From Channallabes apus (taxonomy: Eukaryota; Chordata; Actinopteri; Siluriformes; Clariidae): a DNA stretch of 64,000 nt. The stretch spans positions 27,615,151-27,679,150 of the forward strand of contig CM060118.1 in NCBI GenBank assembly GCA_030522415.1, given 5' to 3'. A program made the position numbers and the translations under genes. This document shows positions 20,523-30,934 of the stretch, one piece after another (within the stretch, counting starts at the first letter, position 1; each line of letters opens with the position of its first letter). The notes under the pieces were generated by a model. That model made no database searches and was not told the origin of the DNA. It was given only the letters and a program-made list of their open reading frames with translations.

Positions 20523-23419
20523 GTGTCTGTTCCCCGAATACTGAGAAAAAAGAATAAATTTCTTAAATTTGCCCGAAACAATCTGATAACCATAAAACCA
20601 GAAAAAGGCAAAATAAGTAGTCAAAATCCACCTCTAAAGTTTGGAGTACTCAACATTAGATCCCTTGCGCCTAAAGCACTTATTGTTAATGAAATTATCT
20701 CAGATTATTGCCTTGACGCACTCTGTCTCACCGAAACCTGCCTTAAACCAAATGAATATTTTGGTCTGAATGAGTCTACTCCATCAGGATATTTCTATAA
20801 GCACGAGCCCCGTCTAATTGGTCGCGGTGGTGGTGTCGCCACTATCTACAATGATGTACTCACTGTTACTCAGAAAATAAGGCCCAGGTTTAATTCATTT
20901 GAAGTGCTTATCATTAATGTTGCACTAAATGAAATACGTAATAAACCCTTGCTATATTTTACCCTGGCCACCGTGTACAGACCCCTGGGGCCATATGTCG
21001 ATTTTCTTAAAGAATTTGGACATCTGCTGTCAGACCTATTGGTTAACTCTGACAAAGTGTTGATAGTAGGAGATTTTAACATTCATGTAGATGATGCTAA
21101 CGACGCTTTAGCACTCACATTTATGGATTTACTAAATTCCTTTGTGGTGAAACAAAATATAATTGGAGCAACTCACCGCTTTAATCATACGCTAGATTTA
21201 ATTATATCCCATGGTATAGATGTCTCTAATATAGAGATCATACCTCAAAGTGATGATATCACAGATCATCACCTCCTGACATATACTCTACCCGTAGAAC
21301 AGATTAGCTGTGTCTCCCCACGTTATCAATCTGTTAGAAATATGAATCCCACTACTAAAGACAGATTCACAAGTAATCTGCCGGATCTGTCCCAATTTCT
21401 TATTAGACCCCTAAATGCAGATGATCTAGATGAAGTGACTAGCAGCATGGGCACTATTTTTACCAGTACATTAGACATTGTTGCTCCCATCAGATTAAAA
21501 AAAGTCAGAGATAAAACACTTGCACCGTGGTACAACAGTCATACTCGCGCCCTAAAGAGAGCAACCCGTAACCTCAAGCGAAAATGGAGGAAAACTAAAT
21601 TAGAAGTTTTTCGAATTGCGTATAAAGACAGTATGTGCAGCTATAGACAGGCTCTAAAAACTGCTAGGACTGAGCATCTTAGCCAACTGATAGCAAGAAA
21701 CCAAAACAATCCCAGGTTCTTATTTAGTACAGTGGCTCGCCTAACAAAACCTAAGATGCCCGCAGAGAGTATCCCATCACAGTTTAGAAGTGAAGACTTT
21801 ATGGACTTCTTTAATGAAAAAATCAATAATATCAGGAAGAAAATAATGGAGGTTCAACCTCTAATAGTATCTCACGATCCAGTTCAGCCTATAGCTTCAC
21901 ATTTAGATTTTCAGTCCTTTACAGGTATAGGACAGGAAGAGCTGTATAAACTTACAGTATCACCTCGGCTAAATCAACAACGTGCCTGTTAGACCCAATC
22001 CCAACCAGATTTTTAAAAGAAGTGATGCTTACAGTTGGAGAGCCACTTCTAAACATTATTAATTCTTCATTACATCTAGGTCACGTCCCTAAACCTTTCA
22101 AGTTAGCAGTTATTAAGCCGCTTCTTAAAAAAATCTAATTTGGACGTGAATGAAATAACAAATTATTGACCGATTTCAAACCTTCCGTTCATATCAAAAA
22201 TACTAGAATAAGTAGTATCAGCTCAAATTTGCACATTCTTGCAGGATAACAACATCCTTGAAGAATTTCAGTCAGGTTTCAGGCCCCATCATAGCACAGA
22301 AACTGCACTAGTTAAGATTACAAACGACTTGTTTTTAGCTTCAGACCAAGGCTCATTGCTAGTCCTGCTCGATCTTAGTGCTGCATTCGACACTATAGAT
22401 CATAATATTCTCATAGATCGCTTACAAAATTATATAGGTATTCAGGGACAGGCATTAAAATGGTTTAGATCTTACCTGTCTGATCGCTACCATTTTGTAG
22501 ATCTAAATGGAGAACCGTCTGGTGTAATGCCAGTGAAATATGGGGTCCCACAAGGGTCAGTTTTAGGACCTCTGTTGTTCTCAATATACATGCTTCCCTT
22601 GGGTAACATCATTAGAAGACATGGGATTAGTTTCCATTGTTATGCTGATGATACCCAATTATATATCTCAACTAAACCAGACGAAATACCTAAGTTGTCT
22701 AGATTAACTGAGTGTGTCCAGGACATAAAAGATTGGATGACCAATAACTTTCTTTTATTCTAAGCCTGCGCTTAGAAGGATGTACTGTTACTACCAGCTC
22801 AGCAGTAAAAGACCTGGGTGTAATATTAGACAGTAACTTGTCTTTTGAAAATCACATTTCAAATATCACAAAAACAGCCTTTTTCCATCTTCGAAATATT
22901 GCTAAACTTAGGAACATCTTATCTGTATCTGATGCAGAAAAACTAGTTCATGCATTCATGACCTCCAGACTGGACTATGGTAATGCATTACTAGGTGGTT
23001 GTCCTGCATCCTCAATAAGCAAGCTTCAGTTAATCCAAAATGCAGCTGCCAGGGTTCTCACTAGATCCAGAAAATATGATCATATAACCCCAATATTATC
23101 ATCCCTGCACTGGCTACCTGTTCAGTTTAGAATAAATTACAAAATAGTATTACTTACATACAAGGCCTTAAATGGTTTAGCTCCCACATACCTAACCAGT
23201 CTTCTGATGTGCTACAATCCACCACGCGCCTTAAGATCACAAAGCTCCGGACTTCTGGTAGTTCCCAGAATTTCAAAATCTACAAAAGGGGGTAGGGCAT
23301 TTTCATATTTAGCTCCAACGCTTTGGAATAGCCTTCCAGACAGTGTTCGGGGAGCAGACACGGTTTCTCAGTTCAAAAGTAGACTCAAGACGCATCTTTT
23401 TAATCTGGCATACACATAA
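20523..23419 (+). pseudogene. LINE copy B ORF2: APE endonuclease and reverse transcriptase
   Basis: The first frame (20523-21992) carries the endonuclease: GVLNIRSLAPKALIVNEIIS, CLTETCLKPNEYF, GRGGGVATIY, VGDFNIHVDD and ITDHHLLTYT. It stops at 21992. RT fragments follow in other frames: [17 protein letters not shown] and [32 protein letters not shown] and [11 protein letters not shown] (YADD at 22641-22652), then a gap near 22763 and the C-terminal SRLDYGNALLGGC and HWLPVQFRINYKI. Multiple stops and frameshifts inactivate it. The usual TETW of the endonuclease is TETC here. Confidence 0.92.
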
Positions 23420-23520
23420 CTCATCCCATAATCTCATACTTCAGTACACCTATACCGAATGGCAACTACGCTAATTCTCCCCATCTGTTCTGTATTTCTC
23501 TACCCATCCCGAGGCATCGG

Positions 23521-24283
23521 GAGATTTTGCCAGCTTCAGTAGACAATGCGCGCTGCTCGATTCAGTGACTGCGCTTCTCTCTTTGAAGGCTGTAGCGCAG
23601 CCACATAAGGGGCCATTTTTACTGTGTAAATAAGTCGGTTTAAAATGAGGAAAACTGCAGCACTGTATTAATTCTGCCCCAAGGGTTTGTTTGTGCCTAC
23701 TGTATGAACTATGTGTATTGGTTCCCGCTCTCAAACTCTTGCGAGACTACGTTGCTGGTCGGCCCGGCAAAATGTTGCCGCACATGGTCACATGACCCGG
23801 AAATAAAAGCCGGTCCGGAAAAACACTCGAGGAGGGAGTTTGGAGTTTTCAGCGCGCTGGTTTCATGTTGGTATTATCGGAGGTTGTAAGGAGAACAGAG
23901 AAGACTTGTGCTTTGCGGGATTTCCACACCAGTTGGATTATTGCCGTCTACATTGCTTCTTTCTGGTTCTCACTCTCCATCATCGGCCTCCTGGGATTAT
24001 ACCATCATTTCTGGTGAGCCCGATCCATCTCCTCCATTCACACATACAATAACCTGGACTTTGGACATTCTACACACTCACTTACACTCCATTTTCATTA
24101 TATATATTTTGTATATCTTGTTTATTTTATTTGTTTTTGTGGTTGGTGCACCTTTTTGGTTTTCCTTTTTGTATAATACACTTTTGGTTTGGTTAAATAG
24201 GTCTTGTGTGTCTTATTCTTGCTCACTGGGTTTTGAAGCAATCAGACACAAAGCTAAAGAGCTCTCTTTTAGTGTAACCTTAG
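23521..24283. other. Unassigned insert between LINE copy B and the BEL gag piece
   Basis: It holds a GC-rich part (23740-23900) with 'AATAAAAG' at 23802, a pyrimidine-rich stretch and TG-rich sequence. This pattern could be an LTR, but I found no matching pair or TG...CA borders. 'TGCTCGATTCAGTGACTGCG' at 23548 resembles 'TGCTTGATTCAATGAGTGCG' at 24352 inside the BEL gag piece, hinting at a partial duplicate of that gag end. Confidence 0.35.
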
Positions 24284-25141
24284 TTAAGGCCATTTTAGCT
24301 GAGCGTTATGAGGCTGAGCTCGGCTGTTGCATTTTGAGTTGAAAGGGTGAGTGCTTGATTCAATGAGTGCGCTCTTTCTCGCAGGCGATCGCCTGTCGTA
24401 TTCGGAGTAAACATTTATTTCAGCTGCGACCTTTGCGAGCTCCATGTCAAGTCTCAGCCTTTCCTCCTGTGCCTTTAGTTTTACCTTTTCCATTTCTAGT
24501 TGCGCCTTTAGTTGCTCTTCCTGCTCTTCCAGCCTCTGCCGTTGGTCTAAGGCTGCTGCTTCAGCTAGCAGGGCTGCTCTAGTAGCTTCTGCCCTTTTTA
24601 GCCGAGCTAATGATGCTGTAGATGATGAGGAGGACCTCTTGGACGCTGCCGTGATCTGTGACATGCTGTCGCCTGGGGAGACATCGTCTTCGCATGTTCG
24701 CGACATCATAGAGTGGCCCTTGGTGTCCTTGGTGTCCGCTATCCAGCGATCCACCTTTTCCTTAAATTCTGTAATGCGCAGTGATTTGGGCCTGTGCCAA
24801 TTCTGCTGGTCCTGTTCGCGTTCACTTTCGTTTAAACGCAATCGCACTTCTCTGTTGCTCTGAGTAAAGTTCTTTAGCAGCTCTTTGTAGTCTGTATAGT
24901 ACTTAATTTCAACGTTGTACAAGTTACAGACATCGTACATGAGCAATCTTATTTCGTTGGATAGTGCAATTACTTGCCTCCACTTTTCTTCTCGAATTCT
25001 CATTAATTCTTGAAGCTTCCTTATTGGGTCTTCTTCCTCGAGCGCCGTCTCATGCTCAGACTCGACTGTAGCTGTGTCGTTCTCGCCGTCAGACATAGTG
25101 AAGCGCAGAGCACTCAAATCCTCTTTCATTTTCAATTTCAA
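24284..25141 (-). pseudogene. BEL/Pao gag N-terminal part, open for 285 codons
   Basis: gag proteins build the virus-like particle. The likely start is the second methionine (MSDGENDTATVESEH, ATG at 25096). An acidic N-terminus is followed by a helical region (KLQELMRIREEKWRQVIALS), a serine-rich linker (ASKRSSSSSTASLARLKRAE) and a long Ala/Gln/Glu coiled coil (about residues 165-240). The pattern 'SSSSTASLARLKRAEATRAA' is characteristic of gag proteins of fish BEL/Pao elements. The frame ends at 24284; the rest of gag is missing, and the zinc knuckle appears 5.4 kb away at 18872. It lies in the correct order and strand to be one element with 16569-18872. Confidence 0.78.
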
Positions 25142-25186
25142 CAGTCACTTATCTTCGCGAACAACAGAAACTAGGTTGTTGTAACC

Positions 25187-25262
25187 GTAAGCTACCCGTA
25201 AGCAGACATACATACAGTATACCAACACTTTTGTTGTATATATCTGCTTACGGGTAGCTTAC
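25187..25262. repeat. Perfect 20-bp inverted repeat (hairpin)
   Basis: GTAAGCTACCCGTAAGCAGA (25187-25206) pairs perfectly with 25243-25262, with a 36-base loop. 'GCTTACGG' recurs nearby at 25304 and 25459. It lies just upstream (minus orientation) of the BEL gag start, where an LTR or leader would be expected. Confidence 0.9.
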
Positions 25263-25591
25263 ATTTACAATAACCTATTTGATTTATCTTATAAATTACA
25301 TTCTTAGCTTACGGTCAAAAGCTTGATTATCCGTAGCCTTCCGCATCTAAACTGAATTTTCTATCATGCGATAGTCATACAAATACATGTCATAGTGGGA
25401 TGACATCACAGACCAACTTACGATTGTCAAAATGGATGTATAACTAACAAATTTAAAGCTTACGGCTTATGTAATAAACTTAATGCTTACTTCTTAACTA
25501 ATGAATAGAATAAGGTAGAATAAATGAAATAACAACAAATAAAATTAAATAAACACAACAACAAATTCATAAGTACGATATGGCTCTTACA

Positions 25592-25757
25592 CATAGGTTA
25601 TGCAAAAGCTGAGCGTGTTTAATAGATGATTTTCAAATTAGACTGCAGGTCTAAGGTTTCATATTGAATCAATTTATTTCGTTATGTTCAATTCAATTAA
25701 ATTTTATTTGTATATCGCTTTTAACAATTGTCATTGTCGCAAAGCAGCTTTACACAA
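25592..25757. repeat. Inverted repeat partner of 29993-30135
   Basis: The reverse complement of 29993-30135 matches here over about 150 bp with few differences and one small indel. It covers both an L2-like LINE 3' end and about 95 bp of flanking non-LINE sequence ('AATAGATGATTTTCAAATTA', 'AAGGTTTCATATTGAATCAA'). Confidence 0.85.
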
Positions 25758-25785
25758 TCAAAAGAATTATTTAAGTTTGTATGCA
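25689..25785 (-). mobile_element. L2-like LINE 3'-end fragment
   Basis: The complement of 'AAAGCTGCTTTGCGACAATG' and 'TTAAAAGCG.TATACAAATA', the same 3' end as copies A and C. Only about 95 bp remain. Confidence 0.85.
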
Positions 25786-26352
25786 CTCTAAAAACTAAAT
25801 CAGTGGACCTTTTACCACTACTTGATTTAATACATGGATGCAAGTTAAAAATTCTATTTAATTGATTTAGATCAGGGGTGGCGAACCTGTTTGCCATAAT
25901 GAGCCAAAAAAAATCTTTATCACTTCAAAGAGCCACACAACAGATGTGCAAACAACAGAATCACAACTTATACACTTAATTACTTACAGTAATACCCCTA
26001 TCTCACCTATGCGGTTTCAGCGCGAAAAATTAAACATGTTTAATTTCTTTGCCGGTCCTCACGGTGTAATATAGGTAGACTCCACACAAGTTAAGTTGTA
26101 AGATGAGCTGATTTTATTTTGTAAGAGTACTTCACGGCAGGGTAGGAAACTTTTGCGTATTAGCTGCGTGGCTAAAGTAGCACAGACGGGAATGACATCG
26201 GAATAAGACCTGGACTTGACGATCGTAGACCTTGCCCCACACACCACTCTCACACGGAGCTCCACGCTCTGGGACGCTGACAGGAACGCTTCTGAAAGCA
26301 GAGATAACAGGTAAGTAATATACTCTTGACTTTACAAGCCGAGGTTGAGTCC

Positions 26353-27046
26353 ACACTCATGGGTACGAGCCCGGACGTTGATTGACTCGTGGTGTGTGGT
26401 CTTTATGTTTTCGTGCTGATTACTGTCAGGTGGTGGTGATTAGTACTCGGGTGATAAAGGGCGTAGTGTCGGATGGAGTTCGGAACCTGGCCTGACTGTG
26501 ACACACGGAAGTCCTTACAGAACTTCACGGAGTGACAGCGGAACGTCGGCGGGCAATCACGGCGACTCACGGTGCCTAACTCCGCAGTTCTCATGGATTA
26601 TAATACCCCTATCTCACCTATGCGGTTTCGCGCGGTGGCCGTAAAAATGGTTCATTATGATTCACCGCAAGTTTTTGGCGTTGTGAGTACGTTTCCATCT
26701 TTCCGCGTGAAAAATTAAACATGTTTAAACATCATTAATCATAATGAACCATTTTTACGGCCACCGCACGAAACCGCATAGGTGAGATAGGGGTATTATA
26801 ATCCATGAGAACTGCGGAGTTAGGCACCGTGAGTCGCCGTGATTGCCCGCCGACGTTCCGCTGTCACTCCGTGAAGTTCTGTAAGGACTTCCGTGTGTCA
26901 CAGTCAGGCCAGGTTCCGAACTCCATCCGACACTACGCCCTTTATCACCCGAGTACTAATCACCACCACCTGACAGTAATCAGCACGAAAACATAAAGAC
27001 CACACACCACGAGTCAATCAACGTCCGGGCTCGTACCCATGAGTGT
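26353..27046. repeat. Large palindrome: two 310-bp arms with a 74-bp spacer
   Basis: 26353-26662 and 26737-27046 are reverse complements with no length difference; coordinates of paired bases sum to 53399 at both ends. By eye the arms are nearly identical (a visible mismatch is CGCGCGG against CGTGCGG). Because of this the same 63-codon open frame appears on both strands (26403-26594 and 26805-26996). The frame has no recognised motif and is probably accidental. Confidence 0.95.
26604..26795. repeat. Inner 192-bp MITE-like unit at the palindrome centre
   Basis: TACCCCTATCTCACCTATGC at 26604 and its inverse ending at 26795 repeat the termini of the surrounding element. They are preceded by TAA (26601-26603) and followed by TTA (26796-26798), mirror images as expected in a palindrome. 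Confidence 0.8.
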
Positions 27047-27788
27047 AAACATGTTTAATTTTTTTGGCGGTCCTTGCGGAAGTTTGCGCACCTTGGCGAA
27101 TGTCTGCGGACAATCGCGGCAACTCACGGTGCCCGACACCGCATCTCACCATGAGTCAAACCGCATACAGTAGGTGAGATAGGGGTATAATCAGCCTACC
27201 TTCTTTTATTTGACTCAGTGGGACAATTGGTTTGCACAATCTTTTTTAAGTCTTGTATTCAGTTGTGGCTACTCGTAGTAAATCTTTCACGTGTGACAGT
27301 AAGAGCATAGCGATGCTTTGATTTCACTCGTGTCAGTGTCGAAAAAAGGGATTCACAGATGTACAGTAAGTTGACCCAAACATTGACAGTTTGAGTAGAG
27401 CCTGTTTGACATCGGGATATCTTTCAATCGGCATAATCTTCCAAAACTCCACGATTCGTTCCTTCCATTCAGACAAAAATGTTCTGTGCTCATCTTCGTA
27501 TTTGCGCTTAGCTGTACCCTTCCTCTGCCATGATGATTGACAGGCTACTAACGAACTTCACGTCAATCATGTTAGTCTATGTTAATGCGAGAGGTTGTGT
27601 AAAAAAAAAATCACTAAAATACATACCCCTTTATTGGAAAATTATGTTTTGACATTTTAAAAATAATATTTAAATAATATTAATGCAAGTGTAAACACAG
27701 AACGTGGATAGATTGAAGAGCCGCAGACGAGCAGTGAAAGAGCCGCAAGCTGCTCGCGAGCCGCGGGTTCACCACCCCTGATTTAGAT

Positions 27789-28331
27789 GAACCTTCTAAG
27801 TTGCAAACTTTATTTTTATAAGTTGTGATAAAATAGTAATGTTGGTAATTATATTAACTTAATTTTGCATGTAATTTAAACTCAAATTTAATTGGTAATG
27901 GGGTGAAAACAAAATTTAAGTTGTCTTAACTTAAAAAAGTTAATGATAATAATCATTACAGTGATAATGATAATGATGATAATGATAAGCATGATAATAA
28001 TTTTTGTAAGTTATCTACAGAACATGCCTGGACGTGTTCCAGTGGTAAGATTGTGTGTTAGCAGACTTATAGACTAACCAAACTGAATATAAACCTTATT
28101 TCATTTAAAAAACATTTAATTTACATATAAGAGTTCTACTAAAGTAATGAATTTGCACTTGTTTCAGTTTCTGTTTCATCTGCTCAGCAAGAGAGCTGAT
28201 GGGAAGACATTATTCAAGTTTTGCTCATTTGACCATTTGACTGTAAGCTACATAATGTTACCTAATTTCAGTCAGAGCCACAATTTTTTAAAATCCTTTG
28301 TTCATTCACATAAATGGCTGTGTACTTCCAC
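27789..28331. other. No gene established
   Basis: AT-rich sequence with a (GATAAT)-like tract near 27940-28000 and an open frame at 28147-28371 without known motifs. Its second half runs into the exon-like segment at 28332. Confidence 0.4.
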
Positions 28332-28762
28332 TGTAGGCAAATTCTCTTCGGAGGCAAGAAATCATTTATAAGGCACCTGCAATCAGAGACTTCATGCAGC
28401 GCTGTCCTGCATTATTTAATGCAACACAGGTAAAAAGGTTTTCTGTTATAATTATGCTTATATATTATCTCTTTCTTTTCTTTAACATTGTAAATACTAG
28501 TTCATGCAAATGTAGATGTGCTCCTCTTTGACTAATATATTATAATAAAAATATATGCTATAGAATACAGCTAAGTTTGTAAAATATTTGACTTTTATTT
28601 GTGTATGGTCCACAGATAAATAACGACTTCAAGAGAATCACCACCATAAACATTGAATCTACGTTCATCGCCAAACTTGACCACTGCACCCAGAAACTGA
28701 TGGATGTGGTTTCATTAAGATGAGAAGCTTCAGGAGAGAGAATCAGGCAAATTAAGGACATG
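28332..28762 (+). pseudogene. Two exon-like pieces of a multi-copy fish protein family (SAMD3-like), broken
   Basis: An acceptor-like 'cactgtag' is followed by an open stretch reading SLRRQEIIYKAPAIRDFMQR and CPALFNATQ, then GT (28432). After an AT-rich intron-like gap, 'ccacag' at 28615 leads to INNDFKRITTINIESTFIAK followed by LDHCTQKLMDVVSLR and a stop, then EASGERIRQIKDM. 'EI...P.I..(I/M).RWPALF...(Q/E)I..EF.RITT..LE..F...LD' is a pattern I associate with large SAMD3-like or uncharacterised fish proteins. Split exons with splice-like borders suggest a gene-derived rather than processed copy; the in-frame stop suggests it is dead. The family name is from memory and uncertain; its function is unknown to me. 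Confidence 0.5.
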
Positions 28763-28809
28763 AGTGTATGATAATTATTCAGACTTTACCTGTTTTTGAT
28801 TATTTTTGG

Positions 28810-28847
28810 GTATAATCTATATGGGCAGTCACCCATATAGATTATAC
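28810..28847. repeat. Perfect 16-bp hairpin
   Basis: GTATAATCTATATGGG pairs perfectly with CCCATATAGATTATAC across a 6-base loop (CAGTCA). It is too short to classify; it could be a MITE scar or structured RNA element. Confidence 0.88.
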
Positions 28848-29254
28848 TAATTTAAATTCTTTATCCTGAAATCCCCCCACCCCCCGTTTTCATATAACAC
28901 AATACAATTAAAGAGAATGTTTCTTGCTCAGGTTAGTTTTGTTATGCTTTACTGTACAGTATGTCGAACAAATCTTGTCTTGAAAGTTGACAAAACAAAG
29001 ATCTTTAAAGTAATACATATTTTAGCCCAAAAATAATGTTTTTTTTATTTTTTATTCAGAAATGACTGATGTGGGCACTCTTGGGATGTTCCATGACATG
29101 CTACTTGGCTTTTGACTGTAATATTTATGGAGATTTTGTTATGCTTAATTATGCAAAATGAGGACCAGTTGAATTTTGAGAGTTTTTTTATTTATATTTT
29201 GTGCAAGATTTAAATATAATTTGTTCACATACTCTGTTATGTAACAAATTAAAA
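28848..29254. other. No gene recognised
   Basis: AT-rich sequence with a C run near 28874-28886. Nothing supportable. Confidence 0.4.
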
Positions 29255-29940
29255 GTTGAAATGTGAATGTGTATGAATCAAAATGGTCAGATGTCCCTGG
29301 TGAGCAAGCAGAGGGTGACAGTGGCAAGGAAAAACTCCCTGAGATGGTAATAGGAAGAAACTTTGAGAGGAACCAGACTCAACAGGGAACCCATCCTCAT
29401 TTGGGTGAAACATAAAGAAGGAATTGATCTGCATTCATAGTGTGTGTTAGGTGGCAGCCAGTTCAGCTATAACAGTTGGTGTTAATTGATATGGAGTTAA
29501 TATGGAGTCCATGTAGTTATTGGAGGCTCATGTAGACTTGTAGGAAATTCTAGTCCTGAACTATCGAGCAACTGCAGCCAAGTCAAGTCCTCAGAGAAAC
29601 ATCTGTCAACACCAGCAGAGACCAGAACCATCTTCATGGTAGAGTGAAACCATCCCCAGACACCAGACGCATCCCAAAGAGACACACGGGCATCCATGCG
29701 ACGAGATCTCTGACCAGAAGCAGGGCACCAGGATGGGTCCTTGAGTATGTCCTTGAGTCCCCCAGATCTGCTCCTTTACCCAAGACAAATCTATTTATAA
29801 AAATGCTTGATTAAATAAATAGGTTTTTAGCGTGGACTTAAACACTGAGATTATGTCTGAGTCCCGAACACTTTTTGGAAGACTATTCCATAATTTTGGG
29901 GCTTTGTAAGAAAAAGCTCTGCCCCCAGCTGTAGTTTTAA
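29255..29940 (-). mobile_element. L2-like LINE fragment: end of ORF2 and 3' UTR with deletions
   Basis: The minus strand carries [20 protein letters not shown] and [14 protein letters not shown] (about 29800-29935), the last codons of ORF2 of the copy A/C family. This is followed by its 3' UTR ('GGTTTCTTCCTATTACCATC' complement near 29345). Internal parts of the UTR are missing. The terminal 3' end is not here but appears inverted at 29985-30045. Confidence 0.85.
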
Positions 29941-29992
29941 GTAAGTTTAATGTAAGGTGATCCTTTTTACACACCTTTTTTGTGTAAAGCTG

Positions 29993-30135
29993 CTTTGCGA
30001 CAATGACAATTGTTAAAAGCGCTATACAAATAAAATTGAACATAATGAAATAAATTGATTCAATATGAAACCTTAGACCTGCAATCTAATTTGAAAATCA
30101 TCTATTAAACAGGCTCAGCTCTTGCATAACCTATG
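29993..30135. repeat. Inverted partner of 25592-25757, including a plus-strand LINE 3' end
   Basis: 'GTGTAAAGCTGCTTTGCGAC' and 'TAAAAGCGCTATACAAATAA' form a LINE 3' end on the plus strand, followed by about 95 bp of flank that matches 25592-25688 in reverse complement. Confidence 0.85.
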
Positions 30136-30934
30136 CATAACATTTTAACAAATAGTGTTCACAGCCTAGCAAATCGGACTTTACATCTAGAAAGGTTAAC
30201 AGAGAGTGGACAGAAACTTAGCCTTGCATCAAGCAAATAAGCAGAGACAAGTCAAAAAGCATTTTATATGGTAAGTGAATGATGTTTTGAACACTACTGT
30301 ATACGGCAAGTTTGTTTTTTTAGAGAAATTAATCTGAGGGTTAGATGAAAACTCATAGTTTGTATAGTTTTCTGAACGAGGCATAAGCTGCTCAACAGGT
30401 GCAGCAAAAACACTTATTCACAAGGCAAAAGCTGCAGCAACTACACCACAGCAACTGAACTGAACAGTACGAACACTCGCACTAACAAAAGCTAAGTTTG
30501 TTTTTGCTGCTATATCTCTTGTGGTAAAGCATTAGCATATTGTTTTTGAAATAAGCACTGGTGGAAATTTCACAGTCCTCTACTTGGTTATGTAATGTCA
30601 TGTAATGTGATACAGTCTTGAGAATACAAATTTGTTTTTCAGCATGTACACAATAAAGTAATTCATTTGTTCTCTTTCAGCTGAATTCCAAGAAGATAAA
30701 AAAAAATCCTGAACACCTGTCATGTTCACAGAGATTCCAACACACCCAAAACTTTTCCACTCAAAATGCAGAAAATGCCTTTCTAGAGAATATAATTTTG
30801 CAAAAGAGGAGTTGGTTTCCAAATCCCCCTCACCCCAGATGCCTTTTGAAATACCTCTATAGTAACCATAATTTACCTAGTGCAAATATGGGATCTATAA
30901 TTTAAATGTTTCTGAACCAAACTCACTCACTTAT
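30136..30934. other. No gene recognised
   Basis: AT-rich DNA. Open frames are short and without motifs. Confidence 0.4.

Larger units (their letters stand above)
19200..23520 (+). mobile_element. L2-like LINE copy B, nearly full length, decayed
   Basis: It contains a 5' leader (from about 19210, GC-richer), ORF1 with coiled coil and SGNH esterase (19514-20426), a short spacer, and ORF2 with APE endonuclease and RT (20523-23419). This two-ORF layout with an esterase in ORF1 is known for some CR1/L2-group LINEs. It is related to copies A and C but diverged at many positions, and its 3' UTR is unlike theirs. Exact borders are uncertain; the 3' end is set where ORF2-linked sequence stops being recognisable. 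Confidence 0.85.
25993..27187. mobile_element. Harbinger-like non-autonomous element with an internal palindrome
   Basis: It starts TACCCCTATCTCACCTATGC and ends (reverse complement) TACCCCTATCTCACCTACTG. The 3-bp duplication TAA flanks it (25990-25992 and 27188-27190); a TWA triplet is the PIF/Harbinger habit. No transposase is visible. Internally it holds a 694-bp palindrome (26353-27046) in whose centre the same terminal sequence appears again twice. The superfamily call rests only on the triplet duplication and terminal repeat. Confidence 0.65.
25873..27780. mobile_element. hAT element carrying a nested Harbinger-like insert
   Basis: The ends are CAGGGGTGGCGAACCTG and, in reverse complement, CAGGGGTGGTGAACCCG. 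The 8-bp duplication ATTTAGAT flanks them (25865-25872 and 27781-27788). Subterminal 'AAAGAGCCACA' (25927) and 'AGAGCCGC' repeats (27716-27765) are typical of this hAT group. A degenerate stretch at 27340-27600 may be transposase residue ('cattcagacaaaaatgttctgtgctcatc'-like) but no frame is convincing. The 25993-27187 element is inserted inside. Confidence 0.92.

Noticed and set aside
23471..23734. Minus-strand frame as a gene
   Set aside because: It overlaps LINE/BEL debris and shows only a short resemblance to the gag end at 24352.
26403..26996. Identical 63-codon frames on both strands as a conserved protein
   Set aside because: They are the two arms of the palindrome; identity is a consequence of the inverted repeat, and no motif is present.
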